Shown here: positions 40,330 to 48,036 of the stretch, in pieces
Numbering within the stretch: position 1 is the stretch's first letter
How the letters are laid out: each line of letters opens with the position of its first letter
Assembly (NCBI GenBank): GCA_017889625.1
Contig: JAGGAD010000012.1
Location: 1-48,036 of the forward strand
Direction: 5' to 3'
DNA length: 48,036 nt
Source: Bacillota bacterium
Lineage (GTDB): Bacteria; Bacillota; Negativicutes; Sporomusales; CTSoil-080
Notes under the pieces: generated by a model
The model's input: the letters and a program-made list of their open reading frames with translations, nothing else
Databases searched by the model: none
What the model was told of the DNA's origin: nothing
Translations under genes and position numbers: made by a program

Positions 40330-41532
40330 ATGCTTACCGGGAAAAAAGTCGTTGTTGGAGTATCCGGCGGAATTGCCGCCTACAAAGCGGTGGAGGTTGT
40401 CAGCCGTTTAAAAAAAGCGAAAGCTGAAGTCCGGGTCATAATGACCCGGTCAGCGACCGAGTTCGTCACTCCGCTGACCTTTCGGGAGATTAGCGGGAAT
40501 CCGGTTGCGAGTGATATGTGGCGTGAGCCGAAAACCTGGAATGTTGAACATATAGCCATGGCAAACTGGGCGGATTTGTTTCTGATTGTGCCGGCTACGG
40601 CAAACATTATTGGTAAAATGGCGTCAGGTATTGCTGATGATATGCTTTCCACCACTGTCATGGCTACCAAGTCGCCGGTTATGTTGGCGCCGGCGATGAA
40701 CACCAATATGTATACTAATCCGGTAGTAAGTGCTAACTTGTCGCGTTTAGCAGAACTGGGTTATTATATTATTCCGCCAGCAACAGGAATGCTAGCGTGC
40801 GGGGTAGAAGGTCCGGGGCGTTTGCCGGAACCGGAACTTATTGTCGCCGAGGCGGCGCAGTTGTTCACTGAACGCCAGACGCTGGCGGGAAAAAAAGTGC
40901 TGGTTACGGCTGCGGGAACGAGAGAGCCAATTGATCCTGTTCGGTACATTGGCAATCGCTCTAGCGGGAAAATGGGGTATTCATTAGCGGCGGCTGCTGC
41001 TAAACGGGGGGCAACCGTAGTTTTGGTCTCCGGACCGTCTGGTTTGAGTCAGCCGGAAAATGTGCTGCTGAAGAAAGTTGAAACTGCAGCCGAAATGCGC
41101 CAAGCGGTGCTTGCTGAATATGATGATGCTGATATTGTTATCAAGGCGGCAGCAGTAGCTGATTACCGTCCCAGCGTGGTCAGTGAGCAAAAAATCAAAA
41201 AAAATGATGGCACTATAACGCTGGTATTAGAAAAAACATCAGATATATTGGCGGAATTAGGACGAGAAAAAACTCATCAAATATTGATCGGCTTTGCCGC
41301 TGAGACCCAAGACTTATTGACTAACGCAACTGTCAAACTAACCAAAAAAAATCTTGATATGATTGTCGCTAATGATGTTACTGTGCCGGGAGCAGGCTTT
41401 GATGCCGACACTAATATTGTACGGGTGCTGTATCGTGATGGTCGGTCCGAAGAGTTGCCGCAAATGTCGAAAGAGAGTCTGGCTGGACACCTGCTGGACA
41501 AAATAACGGCCTTAATAACAAATAATGATTGA
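40330..41532 (+). CDS. coaBC: Bifunctional phosphopantothenoylcysteine decarboxylase/synthetase
   Basis: CoaBC performs two steps of coenzyme A synthesis: ligation of cysteine to 4'-phosphopantothenate and decarboxylation. The 400 residues contain the flavin decarboxylase (VGVSGGIAAYKAVEVVSRL start; NVEHIAMANWADLFLIVPATANIIGK; APAMNTNMY) and the CTP-dependent synthetase. The synthetase has VTAAGTREPIDPVRYIGNRS, then KAAAVADYRP and GFAAET. AGAGGAG precedes the ATG. A promoter for metK overlaps its end. Confidence 0.96.
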   Translation: MLTGKKVVVGVSGGIAAYKAVEVVSRLKKAKAEVRVIMTRSATEFVTPLTFREISGNPVASDMWREPKTWNVEHIAMANWADLFLIVPATANIIGKMASGIADDMLSTTVMATKSPVMLAPAMNTNMYTNPVVSANLSRLAELGYYIIPPATGMLACGVEGPGRLPEPELIVAEAAQLFTERQTLAGKKVLVTAAGTREPIDPVRYIGNRSSGKMGYSLAAAAAKRGATVVLVSGPSGLSQPENVLLKKVETAAEMRQAVLAEYDDADIVIKAAAVADYRPSVVSEQKIKKNDGTITLVLEKTSDILAELGREKTHQILIGFAAETQDLLTNATVKLTKKNLDMIVANDVTVPGAGFDADTNIVRVLYRDGRSEELPQMSKESLAGHLLDKITALITNND

Positions 41533-41557
41533 TTTTTTTTCCAGTATAAAGTAGAAT
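41529..41557 (+). promoter_or_regulatory. Sigma-A promoter for the metK leader
   Basis: TTGATT (41529-41534) and TAGAAT (41552-41557) are 17 bases apart. The start would fall about 20 bases before the riboswitch aptamer. Confidence 0.6.
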
Positions 41558-41583
41558 GTTAACGTTGAAATTACATAAAGTTA

Positions 41584-41724
41584 GCTCATCAAGAGTTGGT
41601 GGAGGGAATGGCCCGATGAAACCGCGGCAACCATCCGGCTTAGCTGGAAACGGTGCCAATTCCTGCGGGGGATGTCTCTCGCAAGATGGGAGCGGTTTAT
41701 GCCCTCCCTAGTGGGGTTTTTTTT
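41584..41724 (+). promoter_or_regulatory. SAM-I (S-box) riboswitch of metK
   Basis: The conserved S-box parts appear in order: CTCATCAAGAG, GGTGGAGGGAATGGCCCGAT, GAAACCGCGGCAACC, then GGTGCCAATTCCTGC and a closing GATGGGAG. A GGGAG/CTCCC hairpin (41688-41708) and an eight-T run at 41717-41724 form the terminator region. S-adenosylmethionine binding should lower metK transcription. The gap from here to 41828 holds only the leader and the AAAGGAGG ribosome site. Confidence 0.95.
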
Positions 41725-41827
41725 ATATCCAGCAGAAAGGTGATACTTTCTGAAGGGGATAGAGCTTAGTGTATGGTCTTTGGTAGGCTAAGCTTAGCGT
41801 AACCTTATTACTAAAGGAGGTAATGTT

Positions 41828-43015
41828 ATGGAAATGCGTAAATTATTTACGTCCGAATCGGTTACCGAAGGCCATCCGGATAAAATTGCTGATCAAATTT
41901 CGGACAGTGTACTTGACGCTATTATTGCCAAAGACCCAATGGCAAGGGTTGCTTGTGAAACTCTTGTTACTACCGGTCAAGTACATGTAGCTGGTGAAAT
42001 CAGCACAAAGTGCTATGTTGAAATTCCTAAGATCGTCCGCGAGACTATTAAAGAAATCGGATATACGCGCGCTAAGTTTGGTTTCGATGGCGAAACTTGC
42101 GGTGTTTTAATATCAATTGATGAACAGTCCCCGGATATTGCCATGGGGGTTGACAAGGCGCTGGAAGCGAAAAAAGGCGAGATGGACGAAATTGACGCCA
42201 TTGGCGCTGGCGACCAGGGCATGATGTTTGGCTATGCTACTAACGAAACACCAGAATATATGCCGTTGCCAATTTCGTTGGCCCATAAACTGGCAAAAAG
42301 GCTGTCTGACGTTCGGAAAGATGATACCCTTACATATCTTCGCCCTGATGGAAAAACTCAGGTAACGGTTGAATATGAGAATGATAAACCGATTCGGGTT
42401 GATGCCATTGTTATTTCAACCCAGCATGGCCCGGAAGTATCGCTGGCAGATATTGAAAGGGACATGCTTGAATATGTAATTAAACCTATTGTTCCGGCAG
42501 AACTTTTGGATGAAAAAACCAAATATTACATTAATCCTACTGGGCGGTTTGTAGTCGGCGGGCCGCAAGGTGATGCTGGATTGACCGGACGAAAAATTAT
42601 TGTTGATACCTATGGTGGTATGGCCCGGCATGGCGGTGGCGCTTTTTCGGGGAAAGATCCTACAAAAGTTGATCGTTCCGGAGCATATGCGGCTCGGTAT
42701 GTGGCGAAAAACATCGTAGCCGCTGGTCTTGCAGACAAATGCGAAATTCAGCTGGCCTATGCTATTGGTGTTGCTCAACCGGTTTCCGTGCTTGTAGAAA
42801 CCTTTGGAACTGCTAAAGTAGATGAGACGCTTATTGCTAAATTGGTAGTAGCCAATTTTGACCTGCGGCCGGCTGGTATCATAAAAATGCTTGATTTGAG
42901 AAAACCTATTTATCGTCAGACTGCAGCTTATGGTCACTTTGGTCGTACCGATGTTGACTTGCCGTGGGAACACACTGATAAAGCGGAAATTCTTCGTCGC
43001 GCGGCAAATATTTAA
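41828..43015 (+). CDS. metK: S-adenosylmethionine synthase
   Basis: Makes S-adenosylmethionine from methionine and ATP. The 395 residues start with [20 protein letters not shown], carry [12 protein letters not shown] (about 122) and the [16 protein letters not shown] loop (about 268). The ATG at 41828 is preceded by AAAGGAGG; a second in-frame ATG two codons later is possible. It lies behind a SAM-I riboswitch, so its product controls it. Confidence 0.97.
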   Translation: MEMRKLFTSESVTEGHPDKIADQISDSVLDAIIAKDPMARVACETLVTTGQVHVAGEISTKCYVEIPKIVRETIKEIGYTRAKFGFDGETCGVLISIDEQSPDIAMGVDKALEAKKGEMDEIDAIGAGDQGMMFGYATNETPEYMPLPISLAHKLAKRLSDVRKDDTLTYLRPDGKTQVTVEYENDKPIRVDAIVISTQHGPEVSLADIERDMLEYVIKPIVPAELLDEKTKYYINPTGRFVVGGPQGDAGLTGRKIIVDTYGGMARHGGGAFSGKDPTKVDRSGAYAARYVAKNIVAAGLADKCEIQLAYAIGVAQPVSVLVETFGTAKVDETLIAKLVVANFDLRPAGIIKMLDLRKPIYRQTAAYGHFGRTDVDLPWEHTDKAEILRRAANI

Positions 43016-43080
43016 TTAAAATTTTCCCAGGTGGTCATACTAACCCTGCGGAGTAAACTAGATAGAAGGGGTTGGTGCAC

Positions 43081-43218
43081 GTGGGCATGCGCTTTTGCTT
43101 TTCTCCGCTGGGCATGCGCCGAGTCCGGCGGTTTCAAAATGGTCGGCTGGATTATTATAACTGGGAAATGTTGAACTTTTATACTGATTCTGAATTTAGC
43201 AGGGATTATTTGTTCTAA
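43081..43218 (+). CDS. Possible 45-residue basic protein
   Basis: GTG at 43081 follows AGAAGGGG at a distance of nine bases. The peptide reads GMRFCFSPLGMRRVRRFQNG, then DYYNWEMLNFYTDSEF and RDYLF. It is rich in Arg and aromatic residues, unlike a chance reading of AT-rich spacer. A terminator follows 22 bases later, consistent with the gene end. No family is recognised; an ATG at 43087 is an alternative start. Confidence 0.4.
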   Translation: MGMRFCFSPLGMRRVRRFQNGRLDYYNWEMLNFYTDSEFSRDYLF

Positions 43219-43239
43219 AAACGAATATAAACTCAAGCG

Positions 43240-43268
43240 AAAGGGACTTTGCTAAGTCCCTTTTCTTT
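43240..43268 (+). terminator. Terminator before priA
   Basis: AAAGGGACTT (43240-43249) pairs with AAGTCCCTTT (43254-43263) around TGCT, followed by TCTTT. It ends metK and/or the small ORF before priA. Confidence 0.85.
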
Positions 43269-43291
43269 GTGTAGCGTGGTGGATATTTATT

Positions 43292-45697
43292 ATGCAACGT
43301 GTAGCGGAAGTTATTATTAATCTGCCGACAAAAAATATAACAAAACCATTTTCTTATTTGGTTCCGGATGAAATCGACGAACTAGCCCCCGGTTGGCGGG
43401 TGTTGGTTCCTTTTGGTAGCCGTAAAATTGAGGGGTTCGTTGCTAGTGTAGGGCAAGGCGATGGTTCGGGCTTAAAACCAATCTTAAGTGCCCTTGATGA
43501 AGAAACGTGGTTTACGCCGCATATGCTGGCGGTTGCAGAGTGGGTGAGTAATTTTTATATTTGCACAATCGCCGAAGCTATGCGACTGTTTATCCCTGGC
43601 AAAACAGGAATTAAATCTCGGGTAGTGTATCGGGCAATTGCCGAAAAAAGGGCTGAACTTGCTCAACGATCAAACATAGAGGGACAAATATATGAATACC
43701 TTGTAGTTAAAGGCCCGCAATCCTTGGCGAAACTTACTGGCCAGTTTGGGACAACTACAGCAAAAACGGTGCGGCGGCTTTGCGCCGGGGAATTATTGGC
43801 CCGTGATACTGTTGTTAGCCGTACTGCCAAGGCACAGTACCAGACTTACTGGTACCTAGTTGATCCTGCAGCGGCGGTTCAGATGATTAACAATAAATTA
43901 AAGAAAAAACCAGCTCAACAGCGAATGGTAGAAACTCTTCTTAATGAAAGCCGAATTACCGCTGATGACCTAAGACGGTTTAAAATCAGCCGGGATACGG
44001 TAAAAGCTTTGATGAAGAGCGGCATAATTAATGCTGGCCAGACGAGAGTGCTAAGAGACAGCTATCAGCAAATGCAAACGGGGACAGCGGACTTTCGGCT
44101 TGCTGGTACCCAGCGGGCTGTTCTGGACGAAATTATACCGGCGATAACCAAACGTGAAAGTAAATCTTATTTACTCCACGGAATTACCGGCAGCGGAAAA
44201 ACACAAGTTTATATCGAAGCCGCCACCGCGACTAGGCAGGATGGCCGGCAAGTAGTAGTACTTGTGCCAGAAATAGCTCTGACCGGACAGATTGTCGAGC
44301 GTTTTAAACAACGGTTCTGTAATGATGTCGTGGTTTTACATAGCAAATTATCAGCGGGCGAACGCTTTGACACTTGGCAGCGGTTGGCATCCGGTGAGGC
44401 AGGCATTGTTATTGGGGCGAGGTCGGCAGTATTTGCGCCGGTGGTTGATCCCGGTCTGTTTATCTTGGACGAAGAACATGAATTTACCTACAAACAAGAA
44501 GAATCGCCGCATTACCATGCGCGCGAAGTGGCCTTAAAACGGGCTGAACTTTCCGGGGCGCAAGTAATCCTCGGCAGTGCGACTCCGGCGGTGGAAACTT
44601 ATTATGATGCATTGCAAGGCAAACACAAACTATTAGCAATGCCGGAACGGGTTGATGGGGCATTTTTACCGGAAGTTACGGTTGTCGATATGCGGGATGA
44701 ACTAAAAGACGGCAAACGCAGTGTAATATCCCAGCCGCTTAAGGAACTATTGATCGCCACGCTTGAGCGCAAAGAACAAGCCATCATTCTCCTTAATCGC
44801 CGCGGCTATTCGACATTTGTCCTATGCCGGGAATGCGGCCATGTTATGAAATGCAGCCATTGTGAAGTGTCGCTGGTATATCACCATACCAGTAACGGAT
44901 CGGTACTTCGCTGTCACTATTGCCAGGCCCGGCAGCCGGTGCCTGATGTGTGTCCGGCGTGTCGTAGCCGGTATATCAAATATTTTGGCACTGGTACACA
45001 AAAAGTAGAAGAAGCACTGGCCGAAATATTGCCTGGCGCACGAATTGTTCGTATGGACCAAGATACCACCAGTGGGAGGACCGCTCATCAGCGAATATTA
45101 ACTGCGTTTGCGACCGGTGAATATGATATTTTGTTAGGTACCCAGATGGTGGCGAAAGGCCACGACATAAAAAACGTTACCGCGGTAGGCATCATTTCTG
45201 CCGATACCGCCCTCAACCTGCCAGACTTTCGGGCAGCGGAAAAAACATTTGCGCTTTTGACCCAGGCAGCCGGGAGGGCTGGCCGGGGGAATAAGCCGGG
45301 ACGGGTGGTTGTCCAGACCTATAATGCCGACCATTATGCGATTATCGCCGGGTCTAACCATGACTATGCCGCTTTTTATGCCCAAGAGATAGAACTTCGC
45401 CGTGAACTTGACTATCCGCCGTATAGCCGGATTGTAAAATTTACCGTTCAAGGAACCGATGAAATCAAGGCGCGTCGCTTGGCTGAAGATACTGCGGCTA
45501 AGCTGAGAACACTAAAACTAGACGGAACAGTTATTGGACCGTTTCCGGCACCGGTGGCCAAGATTAGTGAGATATACCGGATGCATATTTTGCTAAAAAC
45601 CACTGATATTGAAGCCGCCGTGGCGGCAGTACGAGCGGCGGAACTGGACCAAAAGGCGGGTATTGTTGTAGATGTTGACCCGTTGAATGTTTTATAA
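43292..45697 (+). CDS. priA: Primosomal helicase PriA
   Basis: PriA restarts stalled replication forks by loading the replicative helicase. The 801 residues begin with the 3'-end-binding domain (AEVIINLPTKNITKPFSYLVP). The Walker A GITGSGKTQVY is near 295, the DEEH box near 390, and a zinc-binding region has CRECGHVMKCSHC and CHYCQARQPVPDVCPACRS (about 513-555). Helicase motifs VI (QAAGRAGRG) are intact. The priA-def-fmt-DUF116-rsmB order is typical. The start is ATG at 43292 without a strong ribosome site. Confidence 0.96.
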   Translation: MQRVAEVIINLPTKNITKPFSYLVPDEIDELAPGWRVLVPFGSRKIEGFVASVGQGDGSGLKPILSALDEETWFTPHMLAVAEWVSNFYICTIAEAMRLFIPGKTGIKSRVVYRAIAEKRAELAQRSNIEGQIYEYLVVKGPQSLAKLTGQFGTTTAKTVRRLCAGELLARDTVVSRTAKAQYQTYWYLVDPAAAVQMINNKLKKKPAQQRMVETLLNESRITADDLRRFKISRDTVKALMKSGIINAGQTRVLRDSYQQMQTGTADFRLAGTQRAVLDEIIPAITKRESKSYLLHGITGSGKTQVYIEAATATRQDGRQVVVLVPEIALTGQIVERFKQRFCNDVVVLHSKLSAGERFDTWQRLASGEAGIVIGARSAVFAPVVDPGLFILDEEHEFTYKQEESPHYHAREVALKRAELSGAQVILGSATPAVETYYDALQGKHKLLAMPERVDGAFLPEVTVVDMRDELKDGKRSVISQPLKELLIATLERKEQAIILLNRRGYSTFVLCRECGHVMKCSHCEVSLVYHHTSNGSVLRCHYCQARQPVPDVCPACRSRYIKYFGTGTQKVEEALAEILPGARIVRMDQDTTSGRTAHQRILTAFATGEYDILLGTQMVAKGHDIKNVTAVGIISADTALNLPDFRAAEKTFALLTQAAGRAGRGNKPGRVVVQTYNADHYAIIAGSNHDYAAFYAQEIELRRELDYPPYSRIVKFTVQGTDEIKARRLAEDTAAKLRTLKLDGTVIGPFPAPVAKISEIYRMHILLKTTDIEAAVAAVRAAELDQKAGIVVDVDPLNVL

Positions 45698-45768
45698 GTA
45701 AAAACTAAAGCAACGGATGATTTTTTACGGTGCTTATGCTAGAATGGTGAATAAAGGGAGGATGTTTG

Positions 45769-46230
45769 ATGGCCGTGTTAGAGATTAGGAAAGCCGGAGA
45801 TAAAATACTTAAAGAAATAGCCGCGCCAGTGGCTAAAATTGATAAACGTATTAGGCGTCTGTTAGACGATATGGCGCAGACGATGTATGCTGCAGACGGG
45901 GTGGGACTTGCGGCACCGCAAGTTGGACTATCGCTCAGGATCGTAGTTATTGATGTAGGCGATGGGCTGGTTGAACTTATCAACCCGGTTATAACCGAAA
46001 CAAAAGGTTGTGTTAAAGCTCAAGAAGGTTGTCTGAGCATTCCCGGTGTGATGGGCGAAGTAGAGAGGTATGCCGAAGTTACAGTCGAAGCACTTGATCG
46101 TAATGGTAAAAAAATTCAGCTATTGGGAACAGATTTGTTGGCGCGAGCGTTTCAACACGAGATTGACCACTTGGAAGGCGTATTATTTATTGACCGGGCC
46201 ACAACTATTTCTACACAGGGGCAGCCGTGA
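45769..46230 (+). CDS. def: Peptide deformylase
   Basis: Removes the formyl group from new proteins. The 153 residues carry all three metal motifs: GVGLAAPQVG (about 45), EGCLSIPG (about 88) and QHEIDHLEG (about 132). ATG at 45769 is chosen because GGGAGG precedes it by seven bases. The stop overlaps the fmt start by one base, giving coupled expression of deformylase and formyltransferase. Confidence 0.97.
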   Translation: MAVLEIRKAGDKILKEIAAPVAKIDKRIRRLLDDMAQTMYAADGVGLAAPQVGLSLRIVVIDVGDGLVELINPVITETKGCVKAQEGCLSIPGVMGEVERYAEVTVEALDRNGKKIQLLGTDLLARAFQHEIDHLEGVLFIDRATTISTQGQP

Positions 46231-47171
46231 TGAATAAACTCAAAATAGTATATATGGGGACGCCGGATTTTGCGGTGCCTTGCTTGGACAAGCTAGTACA
46301 AGAAGCTCATGAAATTTTAGCTGTAGTTACTCAACCGGATCGTCCCAAAGGGCGGGGACGAAAACTTGCACCGTCGCCGGTGAAAGAAGCGGCGATTCGA
46401 CATGAATTGCCGGTATTACAACCGGAAAAAATAAAAACGCCGGAATTTGTGGCTGAGTTAAAAGCCCTTAACCCGGATATAATTATAGTAGTTGCGTTTG
46501 GTCAGATTTTATCCTCAGCCATTTTAGAATTGCCCAAACTGGGCTGCATTAACGTTCATGCCTCGCTGTTACCGGCATATCGCGGAGCCGCGCCTATTCA
46601 TTGGGCAGTCATCAATGGTGAACAAGTAACCGGGGTAACGACGATGTACATGGATGTCGGGCTGGATACCGGCGATATGATTTTGAAAGAAGAAATTCCG
46701 ATTTCTGCGGACCAAACTACAGGAGAACTTTATGAACAGTTAAATCTATTGGGTGCCGAATTGTTAGCCAAAACCATAGAACTAATAGCGACAGGTGAGG
46801 CTCCAAGGACAGTTCAAGATAACTCCCAGGCTAGTTATGCCAAACTGCTTACCAGGGAAACCGAAAGCATAAATTGGCAGGCTTCGGCCCAACAAGTACA
46901 TAACCTGGTACGGGGACTAAATCCTTGGCCGGGGGCTTATTGTCACCATGACGGCAAAAACCTTAAAGTATGGCGGACTCGGGTAGAATCCGCACAAACC
47001 GTGGCCGGTAAACCGGGACAGGTAGTTGTCGTTGGTGAGCACAGCTTTAAAGTAGCAACAGTTAAAGGCGTAGTCGAAATATTAGAAGTACAGCCGGAAA
47101 GCAAAAAACGTATGAGTGCAGGCGAGTATGTACGGGGGTATGGTCTGAATGTCGGGGAAATATTGGGCTAA
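46230..47171 (+). CDS. fmt: Methionyl-tRNA formyltransferase
   Basis: Formylates initiator Met-tRNA using 10-formyl-tetrahydrofolate. The 313 residues start KIVYMGTPDFAVPCLDKL and have the catalytic motif CINVHASLLPAYRGAAPIHW (about 106-125). A C-terminal tRNA-binding domain follows from about 205 (LTRETESINWQASAQQVHNLVRGLNPWPGAYC). The ATG at 46230 overlaps the def stop. The end overlaps the next gene by 23 bases. Confidence 0.97.
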   Translation: MNKLKIVYMGTPDFAVPCLDKLVQEAHEILAVVTQPDRPKGRGRKLAPSPVKEAAIRHELPVLQPEKIKTPEFVAELKALNPDIIIVVAFGQILSSAILELPKLGCINVHASLLPAYRGAAPIHWAVINGEQVTGVTTMYMDVGLDTGDMILKEEIPISADQTTGELYEQLNLLGAELLAKTIELIATGEAPRTVQDNSQASYAKLLTRETESINWQASAQQVHNLVRGLNPWPGAYCHHDGKNLKVWRTRVESAQTVAGKPGQVVVVGEHSFKVATVKGVVEILEVQPESKKRMSAGEYVRGYGLNVGEILG

Positions 47172-47943
47172 AGGCGAAGCGCTTATCGCAGCAGTGCCGC
47201 GTCCGCAAAAAAGACTGTTTTTAGCGCTTATTTTGGTAAGCATACTAATAGCTGGTCTGTCTGGTTATTGGATATGGAAAGTCAGCTTTTCTGGGCTGGC
47301 TGATATTAGTGAACATTTGCCGCTGGTGGTTGGTACGATACTGCTGATTGTATTAGTGATAACCGCTTTCGGCTTTTTAGGTATTGTCACGGCTCTGGTT
47401 GGTTTGCCTACTCCCCCGGTGTTTTTGGGGGTGGCGTGGTCGGCGATCAATCTCTTATTTCCCCTGGCAATAAGAATTGGGAAAGTTTTTGATATTGAAA
47501 AAGAACAAATAGAACGATCATTTATTGAAGTAAGCAATCATTTGGTCCGGCAAAAAGTAATGAAAGTAAAACCGGATCGATTGTTAATATTAACACCACA
47601 TTGCATTCAACAAGAAGCTTGTCCGCATAAGATCACTAGGGACGCTGCTAACTGCAAGCAGTGCGGTAAATGTCCGGTCGGAGATTTAGTAACCCTCGTG
47701 CGAGAGTATGGCGTTAACCTAGCGGTGGTTACCGGTGGTACCCTGGCTCGTAAAGTCGTGAAAACATTGCGGCCCCAAGCAGTATTGGCGATTGCCTGTG
47801 AACGGGATTTGACCAGTGGCATTCAGGATATATATCCGTTACCGGCGGTAGGAATCCTTAATGAACGACCGGAAGGACCATGTTGTAATACCACTGTCGA
47901 TATTGCTAAAGTTGAAAAAGCGATAAATGATTTTATCAAATAA
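47149..47943 (+). CDS. DUF116 family protein
   Basis: A 264-residue protein. Two membrane helices at the start (about 20-45 and 57-85) precede a cytosolic DUF116 domain. The domain carries a cysteine set: LTPHCIQQEACPHKI, then NCKQCGKCPVGDL (CxxCxxC, about 172-178), CERDL and CCNTT. This suggests iron-sulfur or zinc binding. The role is unknown. It overlaps fmt by 23 bases and precedes rsmB, as in many Clostridia and Negativicutes. Confidence 0.92.
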   Translation: MSGKYWAKGEALIAAVPRPQKRLFLALILVSILIAGLSGYWIWKVSFSGLADISEHLPLVVGTILLIVLVITAFGFLGIVTALVGLPTPPVFLGVAWSAINLLFPLAIRIGKVFDIEKEQIERSFIEVSNHLVRQKVMKVKPDRLLILTPHCIQQEACPHKITRDAANCKQCGKCPVGDLVTLVREYGVNLAVVTGGTLARKVVKTLRPQAVLAIACERDLTSGIQDIYPLPAVGILNERPEGPCCNTTVDIAKVEKAINDFIK

Positions 47944-47976
47944 TTATTTTGCGATGGATTAACTAGAGGTGGGTAA

Positions 47977-48036
47977 ATGGCGACAAACATCAATGCGCGG
48001 GAAGTCGCGTTAAAAATTATTGGCGAAGTGGACACC
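47977..48036 (+). CDS. rsmB: 16S rRNA m5C967 methyltransferase RsmB, N-terminus
   Basis: Twenty codons from ATG at 47977 reach the window edge: MATNINAREVALKIIGEVDT, the start of the NusB-like domain of RsmB (N-A-R-x-x-A-L-x-x-L/I). AGAGGTGGG precedes the ATG. The catalytic domain is outside. The assignment rests on this short stretch and on the fmt-DUF116-rsmB order. Confidence 0.75.
   Translation, partial: MATNINAREVALKIIGEVDT

Noticed and set aside
42416-42973. Leftward open frame of 185 codons opposite metK
   Set aside because: Shadow of metK with no ribosome site.
1-48036. CRISPR arrays, tRNA or rRNA genes, transposases
   Set aside because: No regularly spaced repeats, cloverleaf-like CCA-proximal or TTCGA patterns, or transposase motifs were seen by eye; small RNAs other than the two riboswitches could be missed.

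Overview
The window reads as a chromosomal segment of an endospore-forming Bacillota. The sporulation genes ylbJ and spoVS (the latter behind a textbook SigH-type promoter), FapR control of lipid synthesis, FabK as enoyl reductase, RemA, RqcH, TmcAL and a DapL-type lysine pathway all fit. Protein wording and gene order point to the Negativicutes (Sporomusa/Pelosinus-like). That family-level placement is inference, because no rRNA is present.

Layout. 1-3.8 kb: the start of ylbJ (leftward), a patatin-like hydrolase, tmcAL (leftward) and ackA. 3.9-14.5 kb: a housekeeping block with a DUF177 protein and rpmF behind a perfect TTGACA-17-TATAAT promoter and ending at a strong terminator. fapR then restarts transcription from its own promoter, which carries a FapR-like operator at the start point, and runs into plsX-fabH-fabK-fabD-fabG-acpP-(second FabK-like oxidoreductase)-fabF-rnc and a radical SAM gene. 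Hairpins after acpP and after rnc may set transcript ratios.

14.5-30.1 kb is accessory or rearranged: spoVS, a methyltransferase, a second patatin, then a trypsin-like protease gene cut exactly at its catalytic-His motif. Two paralogous tyrosine recombinases follow. Each has the same short candidate core repeat downstream and the same ATTAGA-N5-ATTAGA repeat over its stop codon. Between and after them lie small, secreted and uncharacterised genes: a 27-residue membrane peptide, a secreted protein with a Pro/Gly/His tail, YjfB, a DapB homologue, a WEQHV-type conserved protein, two beta-rich Ser/Thr-rich surface- or fibre-like proteins, a macro-domain protein, a coat-like helical protein, a thioesterase and a CorC-type membrane protein. 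The region ends in a decayed PAS-histidine kinase that still sits behind a cyclic di-GMP-I riboswitch with its terminator.

30.5-48 kb returns to housekeeping genes: rqcH (leftward), a calcium-type P-ATPase, dapF-dapL, a secreted unknown, yicC-remA-gmk-rpoZ-coaBC, a SAM-I riboswitch with metK, a possible 45-residue new ORF, and priA-def-fmt-DUF116-rsmB running off the end.

No rRNA, tRNA, CRISPR array or transposase was recognised. All motif and pairing statements were read by eye. No alignment, folding or database search was run.
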